A stretch of 64,000 bases of DNA, taken from NCBI RefSeq assembly GCF_000005505.3, contig NC_016133.3, forward strand, positions 4,154,001 to 4,218,000. Direction: 5' to 3'. Below the pieces are notes generated by a model. It ran no database searches. It had not been told where the DNA came from and worked only from the letters and a program-made list of their open reading frames with translations. Origin of the DNA: Brachypodium distachyon. Its lineage: Eukaryota; Streptophyta; Magnoliopsida; Poales; Poaceae. Of this stretch, positions 25,902-35,572 are shown piece by piece (within the stretch, counting starts at the first letter, position 1; every line of letters begins with the position of its first letter). The translations under genes and the position numbers were made by a program.

Positions 25902-27495
25902 TCAAAGCCAGGAAGAGTGCATTGGATCCCCAACACCAGCAGCTCTGTTGAACCAATCTTGCACAGCAGGAGATTCAACAGCCTCAGATAATATAGCTTC
26001 ATCTGCCAGCTGCAACACATAGAAAAGTTAAGAAAAAATTAAATTGGCCAAGTGGACAGATATGGAACCACTCACAAAGGACAAATGCATACTTATCGTC
26101 TCTTTATCTGAACAAATACACGATGATCTTTGCATGGACAATATAAGACTTCAGCATCGCTCCCAAAACAGAAAGAAAAGAAAGTTTTCTTTGACTGGTT
26201 TTGCTACTGCAGGGGACTGTGGGTTTTTGAAGTGCCACATAATCAATCAAGAAGTGCAGCAGAAACAACAATCAATTAAAGAGAGAAATCAAGTGACCCA
26301 CGCCGTCGAAATCAACAACTGGTTGCAAACAAAATAGGTACCACAGTATAAGGTTACAACATAGAGATAGAAAGTACAGATTTAGTATGTCAATTAGACA
26401 TTGAAAAACAAGCAAAATAGTGGACCCATGTAAATTAACCAAACTCCGTGTTTTTACCATGTCTATTTTCTGCAAGGTTCAAATGCAAACATGCAAATAC
26501 TATAGCAAACATTAAGCACAGATGCTAGAATACCAACAGAAAGAATGAGGAGCTCAGGTAGGCCTTTGGACTGTTCGCTGCTGTTTTGGAAAGCTCTCTT
26601 CATGGGAAAACTAATGCATGCATCATATTAGTAAAACTGAGTCTTCTTTCTCTTTTCTGTCAAATGCTGCTCCAAGAGGCAGTCAAAACATATTAGTAAA
26701 ACTGGTTACAGAGTGGATCTCATGAGAGGGATTTACATGAGATAGAAACAGAAATGCAAGAGGTTGAATTACTTCTAAGAGTACTTCTGAATCAATGGAG
26801 ATAGCATCCATATTATCCTCGAAAAAAGGGCAATTAGAACCAGTAAGACAAACAAGAACGCCACCTTCAATTTTTCAGGACCATGTTCTCCTTTCCCATC
26901 AGAAACTGTATATAAATTCCCTCACTACCACTTACCATTTCTAATGCTGTTCTTCTTATGCAACTCTTCCATTATGAGAAGAGAACCAGCTCCTTCCCTA
27001 GAGAAGACAAACCCTTATCTCCGAGTATATACAAGCACATAGATTCATTAGGTACGCCGATAGTGGTTATAAAAGTAACCTCGTTGCAGTTTACACGACA
27101 TCCAGAAGAGGATTATCAAATGCAAATTGAAATTCAGAACAAAAAGGAAATGGGTTGGCTAGCAATGTGATAGTGTGATAATCTAATAGTACTTTCAGCA
27201 TTGAGAATTGTTAATTTTCAGAAACCACAATCATCAACATAGGTGATACTTACATAGAGTAGTAAAATATTAAATAGTGAAGCATGGATCTATATTCAAT
27301 TTAAATGCTTACCTGGGAAGTTCTAATCAATATGAAGATGACAGTAGATCAGCTTATGCCAATTTTCAAGTATTGACAAAAGAGTTGGAGCAGAAATTAT
27401 TATCCAAATCAGTAATATTGGCCGCTCATAGTACATATCATCATATCAAGGAGTACCTCTTCTGCCACCATTGTACCGAGTTGAGTATCATTTGT
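25902..27495 (-). CDS. Unidentified gene, last three exons only
   Basis: I do not recognise this protein. Three minus-strand exons fit together in phase 0 with good splice signals: 27457-27495 (TNDTQLGTMVAEE, donor GAG|GTACTC), 26773-26817 (DNMDAISIDSEVLLE, donor GAA|GTAATT) and 25902-26009 (begins LADEAILSEAVES and ends GDPMHSSWL then TGA). The acidic, helical-looking composition resembles a conserved C-terminal tail rather than noise. An exon beginning MQAERSWELL near 27837 and the GC-rich block at 28090-28510 could be its 5' part, but I cannot connect them. It may be a complete small gene, or a fragment carried between the two FMO copies. Confidence 0.45.
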
Positions 27496-28089
27496 CTGAA
27501 GAATTTTTAAAAGATAGTCAGACAAGCAGGAGGCCTATAAAGTGACCCAAATAGAAAACACAGTCAATAATATCTCAATGAGAAGGTTTGCATGTATTGA
27601 TCCTTTTGATGCAAATTCCCATTTTTGGCATATTGGTTTTTAACTTTTTATAACAGAAAATTAAGAGGTACATTTGAACGGTACATATTCATTTTCTGTA
27701 GCAAATGGAACTTCAACCAAAAATAGCTTTCTTTCAGGCATTAGCACAAGCAGACATTGAGCAGAAATGTCACTCTTGTTCCATGCCTCAAAGAAACTAA
27801 GGAACGCGGAGGAGTTCCCATGAGCGTTCGGCCTGCATCTCCAGCGGGTTTGAGGAGGACTGATTGATTCAAAATTAAACCAAATTAGGACTGAATTTTG
27901 TAACTACACCCAATCCAGTTTGGTGAATCCAACATCCTAACAAATAAATCATCCAGTCCAAACTGTAATCAACCATCGGAGCTAAGCACATAACAACAGT
28001 TTGGGGAATTGAAAATGAACTGCATATAAAATCAAGGGGAGAGGAGAAGTTGTAGCAAGAAGCTCGCTTCTAGGGGACTGGACGGGGCG

Positions 28090-28510
28090 GCGGATGCTCC
28101 GGCCACATCCGCGGTGACTCGTGCGGGCGCTAAGGCGATGACGACTCAACGGAACAGTGGCGCCTCGACGCCGCTGGGCACCTCGCGTTCGCGTATCCCG
28201 GCTGCGGGGCTTGAGGAGTCGGCCTCGGGAGAGAGGAGTTGGTGGCAGATGCGGGGCGCAAGGGCGGCGGCGGCGGCGGGAGATGAGTTTGCTGTCGATG
28301 CGGGGCGCGAGGGCGGCGGCGCCAGGCTCTGGAAGGCAAGCGCGTGAGGGCGCGAGGCGCGGCGTCGGGCGCCGGTTGGCAGCGCGTGCGTGAGGGCGCG
28401 AGGCGGCGACGGGCGCGCGACGCGGGAGAGGGCGGTGGCGGTGGGCGGTCGAGTTGATGGCGGAGGCGCGCCAAAGGCAGTGGGTCAGATCGCGTATGTG
28501 CGGATCGGGA
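28090..28510 (-). other. GC-rich block, possible 5' exon or UTR of the unidentified minus-strand gene
   Basis: An isolated CpG-rich stretch with Arg/Pro-rich translations in every frame and no family motif. Its position upstream of the three exons on the minus strand fits a grass first exon or promoter. I see no protein I would call. Confidence 0.35.
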
Positions 28511-29302
28511 CTTCAGGAGTCGTGTGGCAGAGCACCATCGAACGTAAATTAATGGCTAAACGCACACACAGAAAAAGTTAGCAGACTAAACGTCATTTGT
28601 TTGAGCTGATTAGTGAGCCTAATTATTTGTTTTTGTGAGGTGGGAAAAGTTGGTGTACGTTTTGCGGGAAAGATTTAAAAGAACATGTTGGTGTCTTTAT
28701 AAGTAGTAGAGATGCAAAACGAATACACTTCCAACCTACACGAACCAGGAGTCATGCAAAACCACCGAATACACTTCAAAGACTGTACACCACTTACGGC
28801 ATACAAACCAGCCTAGTACTAATTAACCAAGCTACTTCTGCAAATCAGATTCATACTAGAACACTAGCATTAGCAGACCCAAGATTAGAATAACACGCGT
28901 GCCACCATCTCCGAGCAAAACAAACAAACACGCAGGCAGTCAATCGCCGTCAGAACTCAGAAGAATTGACCCCCCGCCCCCCCCGCCCCCACCCCATGGG
29001 ATGGCAACATGTAAACAGCCATCAGAGCAGCCGGGAAAAACGTGGCGATATAAAATGGAGCAATGGCAGAAAACGTAATCAAATCCTGCTGCATGTGCTT
29101 ACATTTTATAAAGAAGATAACGCACTAATAAATTTGGCAAAAGGAAAATTCAAGAGAAGAATGTTAGGCGCCAGCTGCGCTTCGCTGCACGCACATGAGC
29201 GGCAGAAAAACAGACACGCGAGGAGGAGAACAGAACAGAGGAGATCCATCGATTTCCCTTCCCTTCCCTCCCCGCCGCTCCCTGATCCTATCCGAATCTT
29301 CG
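28511..29302. other. Spacer and promoter of FMO copy 2
   Basis: 28733-28800 resembles 25118-25200: both contain AACCTACACGAAC(T/C)AGGAGTCA and then CACTTACGG. Clear similarity to the upstream region of FMO copy 1 begins at about 28995 and includes GAAGATAACGCACTAATAA and GCGCTTCGCTGCACGCACAT-type sequence (with TC in place of GC in copy 1). A poly-C run lies near 28969-28993. Confidence 0.6.
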
Positions 29303-32300
29303 ATGCCGCGGCGCTCGGTCCGCGTGGCCGTGATCGGGGCAGGGGCCGCGGGGCTGGTGGCGGCGCGCGAGCTGCGGCGAGAGGGCCACTCCCCCGTCGT
29401 GTTCGAGCGCGCCGACGCCGTGGGCGGCGTCTGGGTCTACGACGACGCCGGCGGCGGAAGCGAGCAGCGCCCGTCGTCGAGCTGCCTCTACGCGTCCCTC
29501 CGCACCAACCTGCCCCGCGAGTCCATGGGCTTCCTCGACTTCCCCTTCCACGCCGCCGGCGATGGCGACGCCCGCAGGTTCCCGGGCCACGAGGAGGTGC
29601 GCCGGTACCTGGAGGACTTCGCGCGGCGGTTCGACCTCCTCGGGCTCGTCCGGCTCCAGACGGAGGTCGTCCGGGTCACCAGGGAAGCGGCCGGCGCGAG
29701 CGAGAGCTGGCGCGTCAGCTACCACACAAGGACGAAACTGGAGAGGCGCGAAGCGGAAGAAGAGGTGTTCGACGCCGTCGTGGTTTGCAGCGGACACTAC
29801 CGCGAGCCACGCTTCGCCGACGACATCGCCGGTACGCACGTAGAGCAATCCACCCGACCGACCGACCGTCCGATCAGCCCATCTTCACTCTTGACTCGCA
29901 CGTTGCTGCAGGCATCGACGCCTGGCCTGGGAAGCAGCTGCACAGCAACAGTTACCGCGTGCCGGAGCCATTTCAGAACCAAGTGCGTGTTTCTCCTGTC
30001 TCTCCGATGATTACTGAGAAATTTAATTGGCGGTCTCAAATATCAAATCAACCGTGGATTCCCTTCATTTGATAACGCGCAATAAAATGAAACGTGATGA
30101 AGTAAAATAAATATTTAGAAACATCCTGATTTGATGATTTGACAGTGAAAAAGAATAGTATTAGGAGTCATAATATGATGGATGGAAGAGAAAACACAAA
30201 TATGTGATACACCTGAAACCTAGGGTCAATAATACACATAGACAGAACTAAAAACGATTACTTTGGGTTGTACCTTCCCTACAAAATTCTGGCCAATGCA
30301 TCTATATATCTTCTTTGTTCTCAATAAAACAACAAATAGAAATCAGAATCAGCAAACCTAATCAGGTGTGTATTTTTACAATGGCCAGATGACTCATTCA
30401 TTCATCTAGCTAGTATACGATTTTCATGACAATAGGCACCAACTAACACTTCAGATATACAGGAACTGAAACAATTAAAATTTCGTATTTCTTACTTACT
30501 TGGGTTGTTATTGGTACTCTTACAAGAAATGGAGGTACGCCTTCATATTGAAATAAAAATAACTTAGGGACCGGAGATAGTAGGTCAGGCTCTTCGTATC
30601 TTTAGTAGGTATGAAATGCGAAGAACTTGCACCAATATCTCTAGCATCTGATTTTCATAGTGTTGTCAGATTTTATCTAAGAAACTGTCGGTCTCCAGAA
30701 ATGAAAATAAATCTTAAATAAAATAAAGATGAATCATAAATATTGGGGTCTATCAATCTTCACAGATAAAAAATATAAATAAATAAATGATCGGAATCAT
30801 GAGAAAATCAGCGTTGTATCTCACAAATCCTCTGAATATTTTGGTTCATGACCACTCAATCAAGACCACATAAGGGCGTGCGGAGGGAAGAGCAGCAGAG
30901 GCTGCAACCTTCAAGATCTAGGTCCCGGTGAACTTGAGGTTGCCACAGTAATCGAGACAATTGGAAGGAAAGGGAATTAACATAAGAATATATTACCTGC
31001 TCGTAGGCAAATAAGTCCTCAACGCTGTCCAAATCAATGTAGGATTGGGAGGACATCTGCATGAAGCGGCGGGCTATGGAGATGGGGGTTCCTGACGGGC
31101 TAATAACGGAGACGCCGGAGACGGTGCTAGCTGCAGACGCAGTGTCGATCGGCAGTGCGCCCGTGCCAGGCCTGTCCATGCATGATGATAGCCTCCATTT
31201 GACTGTTGCTATGGCGGATGAGCACGGAGCCATGGTTCAAGTGAAGCAGGGTCCCTTCTCCAGCTCGCGGACCATCCCTTTTCCATCTCATGGACCACGG
31301 TGGCACGGCCCCGATGATGGTTGGCACGAGGGAGCCAGTGTGGCGAGTGTCCAGGTCGACCTGCAGGCACATAATAATCAAGCGCTTGGCTTCCCCATCC
31401 GGCTGCATGTCGCTGCTAATACCTTGGCGTCTTGGCCCATGGGTGACGGTACTTAAGCTGTTAAGCATGCATCTATAAGTTCGATAACGGTGAAGAAGAG
31501 GAAGGGATGGGTTGCCAAGGTGGCTCCGACTCCACTCACGGCATTTAGTCTACGCAGAAGACAAAGAGTTCAGATAGCTTCTACGGGGAAGATAAAAAGT
31601 AAACGGGCACGCATGGGAGAGGGCAGGCGGTGTAGGTCGACTGCAGGGGCGCAGGGGAGTGGAGCGGCCAATGGGTCAGTAACGGGGGCGCATAGCTTGG
31701 GAGGGAAGGGCGGCGGGCAGGGGAGCGGCACACAACGGCACAGGGAGGCAAATGTCGGGCGCAGGAGAAACGGGAGCATGTGCAGGAAGGCGAAGCAGCG
31801 CAGCATCGATCAGGATTTTTTTTCCCTGCTGTAAATGCCACATCTTGGTGGAGTCCGTTTTTCCCCCTTTTGCTGAGCTGCGAAAGGCCCAGGCGAAGGC
31901 CATACGACGCTGCTGCAGAACGGAACGGAATGCGTGCGGAAACGAAAAACGTGTGCACGAACGATGTGATGGCCGATGTGATGACGTGGATAGGCTGCAT
32001 GTGCAGCTTGGTAAAATTAACTTGTACTTAATGAAATCAACTTTTTATAAAGTTTATAGATACGAGGATGTCGTACATTTTGGCTGGCAGGTTGTTGTGG
32101 TGATAGGGTGTGGGCCGAGCGGGACGGACATTGCGAGGGACATCGCTGGCGTCGCCAAGGAAGTCCATCTCACCAACCGATCGGCGCCGGCTGCCACTTG
32201 CGACAGGCTGCCTCTGCCTGGCCATGATAACCTGTGGCTCCATTTTCATTCCATGGTACAAGTGCTTAATTTTGCTACTCTGCCGTCTCACAGCGCGATG

Positions 32301-35124
32301 AGTATGATTAACTGCAAATGCTTGCTGCTGCCCCCTGCAGGTCGACCGTGCTGAGGAAGACGGCACCGTGGTCTTCCAAGACGGCAGTCGGGTCAAGGCG
32401 GATGTCATCATGCATTGCACTGGGTACAGTTACTCGCTCATAATTCCTTCACGTCCATTTGTTCATCTCGCCAATGCTAATCAATGTTTTTCTCATCTCG
32501 AGGGTGTAGATACAAGTACAGCTTCACGTTCCTCAGCGAAGACTCGACCATCTCCGTGGATGACAACCGTGTCGGACCTCTCTACAAGCATGTGTTCCCG
32601 CCACAGCTAGCTCCTCGGCTCTCCTTCATTGGGTTGCCACATAAGGTCCGTTTAGTATCGTAACAAACCGTTGATTTGTTGGTTTTACGGAAAAAAATTA
32701 GTACTCCCTCTCTTCCTAAATACTTGTCGTGATTTTAATGTAAATTTGTAGAAAAACCACGACAAGTATTTAGAAACGGAGGTAGTACTCCCTTAGATCC
32801 AGCGGTACTGACATCACCTCCTCATAAAAGGGGCAATCTTGTGCTGTTCAAGGTCCAACCGGCCAAAAAAATTTAATTTTTTTTTTACAAGAATGTGAAT
32901 TCTGCACTTTAGAGTATCCATTGATATAAAATTGTTGGATGAAAATTTCACAGCATAAGAAGTTAAGAAAGCAATTTAAAAATCTGGCATTTGGGATAAT
33001 AGGAACAAAATAATGTACAAATTATATGAACAAATAAATAACACGCAACAAACTTATGTCCATACATGTCATGAACCGGAATCTTGCAGGAACAAGAACT
33101 CCTAAAACAATTTGGTGAACTCTTTGTTTCAAATTAGGGAGAGTTTGCTATTTAAAGCTTTTTTTGTCTCTTATTCATTTTTTCCTCAGTATGTTTACTA
33201 CTTTTTGCGGTAGCTACTTGCGAAAACACAACCATGTTATTGGTAAAACCGTTTTCTGTCCGGCGAGTTGTCAAGGATGTAACAAATATTTGTGTACGAG
33301 TTGAGTTATGTTTGGACTTTTTATTAGTGTTGGAGTTGAATGCTTTTATCTGGGCATCCCATGTAATGAAGGTAGCACTACACGCTGTAATCCGAATGCC
33401 AGGGGAATCTGACGGCATGTTCTAAACGGTCGTTGTTGCAATATTTTTTGATGAAAGCAGCAACGCTGCGTTTCATTAATTAAGAAGGAAGGAAGTACAG
33501 GGGGCCTCAACGAGGGAAAAGGAAAAACTGTACATATAAGGAAGAGCAATTAGCTAGAGCAACTAGAAAAACTAGGAAACTTTTGACGGCCTAACTGCTT
33601 GGGACCAGAGATCAACAATCATGGGAATAAAGCAGCACCCTTGAAGCCGCCGACCTTTCAGGCTGCAAGCTCGTCCCAAGCCATCTGACTGAGATGCGAG
33701 ACCGTCCGCTGGGCATTGTTGAAAACCCGAAGATTGCGCTCCATAGTCATGTCGCGGGATGTACATGAGTTCTCTGAATCGCATCAACCGTCTTGATGTG
33801 CTGTTTTGCTGTGACCTTTTGATTTGCTGAGTAGTAAGAGCTAGTTTGCCGAACCAAGTCATTTGGATGTGCCGTTATGTTGTGACCATTTGGTCAATAC
33901 TAAGTTTCAGCGCGGCTCCGATTTCCAACACTAGGAAGCAAATCTAAGTCGTTTCAATAGGTGAGAGTTTTTTTTTCCTTTTGAAAAGGAGGACGAAGCC
34001 CTCAGAGACCGTTGAGGGGCTAAGGCTGCGTTTTTTTCGGATTTTAGGACCGGCTTCTCTTAAAAACTGTCCTCACCTATCTTCTTGGAGAAGCCACATC
34101 ATAAATTTAGCTAAACTTTCAAAATAGTTTAGGCCTAATCAAATTTAGATGATGGTTTTTCCAGGAAGCTGAGGGAGGACAGCTTCTCAAAGAAGCCGGT
34201 CCAGGAAGCCAAAACAAACTGGCCTTAAGAATGTCTGGTTAAGACTGCTGAGGAGAAACCAACCTAGGTTTCTACGGTACTTATTTTTAAGGAAGGACAA
34301 GTTAAGTTTCTTGAGAAAAAGGGAACATGATTTGATTGCAAAACTGTCAGCAAGTTCGTTATAGGGAGCTATATTTCTTTCTCCTGCCTTGCAAACTTTA
34401 GAATCTGTCTTAAACTTTTTATTTGGTTATATGTGCATCCATCCAGGTAGCCCCTTTCCCACTATTCGAGCTCCAGAGCAACTGGGTGGCCGGCGTTCTG
34501 TCGGGACGAATCGAGCTCCCGTCGGAGGAGGAGATGACGCAAGACGTGACGGCATTCTACTCGGAGCTTAGCGCTCGCGGATGGCCCCGGAGATACACCC
34601 ACAGCATGCAAAGCCACGAGGTACGTGCTAGCTCGCTTGAGTTGATCTGTTTTCTAGCTGCTCATTTCGTTCTAAAATATAGGACATAACTTTTTTTAAT
34701 GGTCAAATATCAGCATCAACTATTTAAAAAAAATACGATTCATGATATATCTACGTAGTAGTAATCTTAATTTGGGACTTTAATTGTTGTTGGTTTTTTC
34801 TACAAACTTTAAGGAATTTGACATTCATAAAAAGTTATACATTTTATGTGTTGAAACGGAGGTGGTAAATCTTAGTCTCTCTTATTCCTCGGCATGCAGT
34901 TCGAGTACGAGGACTGGCTCGCAGGGCAATGCCGGCGTGAGAGGGTCACGGAGTGGAGGAAGGAGTTGTTTGCCGCCGCGCTCAGGATTAACACCTTGGG
35001 TCGCATGGGGAGCTACAGGGACGAGTGGGACGCCGGCGATGGAGGTGGCAAACTCGACCAGCTGCTGGCCCAAGCAAATCGAGAATTCGCCCGGTATTCT
35101 TGTCCTGCCACCCCTCCGCCTTAA
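29303..35124 (+). CDS. Flavin-containing monooxygenase, FMO GS-OX-like, tandem copy 2
   Basis: Exons are 29303-29831, 29912-29982, 32091-32255, 32341-32423, 32510-32645, 34447-34620 and 34900-35124, giving 460 residues that are very close to copy 1 (the first exon is nearly identical). GAGAAG (FAD), [15 protein letters not shown] (NADPH) and [12 protein letters not shown] are all present. The start is placed at the ATG equivalent to copy 1. The frame stays open upstream to an ATG at 29195, which would add 36 low-complexity residues and has no equivalent frame in copy 1. Unlike copy 1, the exon ending PFQNQ and the one starting [11 protein letters not shown] are separated by a 2.1-kb intron (29983-32090). 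The gene converges on CER3, with 448 bp between the two stop codons. Confidence 0.9.
30997..31233 (-). pseudogene. Exon-like fragment of unknown gene inside FMO copy 2 intron 2
   Basis: The minus-strand reading frame includes [20 protein letters not shown] and ends at FAYEQ exactly on a good donor, CAG|GTAATA (30997). This looks like one exon of another gene embedded in antisense orientation. I cannot name the family and see no neighbouring exons, so a captured fragment is likelier than a nested gene. Confidence 0.35.
32704..32785. mobile_element. Stowaway-like MITE in FMO copy 2 intron
   Basis: An 82-bp hairpin. CTAAATACTTGTCGTG pairs with CACGACAAGTATTTAG; the ends are CTCCCTC and GGAGGTAG with flanking TA. 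Confidence 0.8.
33445..33747 (-). mobile_element. Probable LINE/retroposon 3' end
   Basis: Relative to copy 1 this is an insertion in FMO copy 2. In minus orientation it ends in an A-run preceded by TTAATTAATGAAACGCAGCG, a layout typical of grass LINE 3' tails (TAATGAAA close to the poly-A). No reverse transcriptase domain is visible. The right boundary is set by where similarity to copy 1 resumes (CATG(T)CGCGGGATGTAC). Confidence 0.55.
34021..34228. mobile_element. MITE, about 208 bp, CTAAGGC termini
   Basis: The left end CTAAGGCTGCGTTTTTTTCGG and the right end CCAAAACAAACTGGCCTTAAG are imperfect inverted repeats. Internal GACCGGCTTCTC and GAGAAGCCGGTC segments also pair. Copy 1 has an uninterrupted CTAAGAATG here, so it is an empty site. 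Confidence 0.68.
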
Positions 35125-35180
35125 TCTACCATCGATTGTTGGCAGAAGATGTCAAGAACACAAGACGAAGAACATGCTCG

Positions 35181-35273
35181 CAGTATATATATACATATAT
35201 ATGTATATATATATGTATATATATATGTATATGTATATGTATATATATATGTATATGTATATATATATATATG

Positions 35274-35316
<43 letters not shown>

Positions 35317-35336
35317 ATATATATAGAGAGAGAGAA
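35181..35336. repeat. Compound (TA)n/(TATATG)n/(GA)n microsatellite
   Basis: About 150 bp of TATATATG-type repeats ending in GAGAGAGAGA, immediately downstream of the FMO copy 2 stop and absent from copy 1. The open frames through it encode only Tyr-Ile repeats and are not genes. Confidence 0.95.
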
Positions 35337-35572
35337 TTAAGGGCGGTTCGATCAATTCATTCGTTCACTCATTCACTCTCCTGTCAAAACGGTAGTATTT
35401 GATCGATGCATCTGACAAGAATGGATCGAGTAAGATATGAGGGAGGGAAGGGGGAGGTCGCGGTTGATCGATCAAGCAGCCGGCCGGCACATACGCAAAT
35501 TCGTTCCTCTCTCTCTCTCTCTCTTTTTTTCCTGTGCTTCACCTGCATGTTATATGTGTGGCCCGGGGTCGG

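Noticed and set aside
28130..28474. Arg/Pro-rich minus-strand open frame of 114 codons
   Set aside because: Low-complexity GC-rich sequence with no motif or start context; kept only as a possible 5' exon or UTR.
28966..30072. A 368-codon plus-strand open frame, Arg/Pro/Gly-rich
   Set aside because: It runs out of frame through FMO copy 2 exon 1 and exists because GC-rich third positions leave few stops. The FMO frame has clear motifs.
31061..31456. Plus-strand open frame of 131 codons in the FMO copy 2 intron
   Set aside because: No motif and no splice signals that join it to FMO; the antisense frame with a donor is the better candidate.
35149..35402. Open frames encoding Tyr-Ile-Cys repeats
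   Set aside because: Pure translation of the TA-rich microsatellite.
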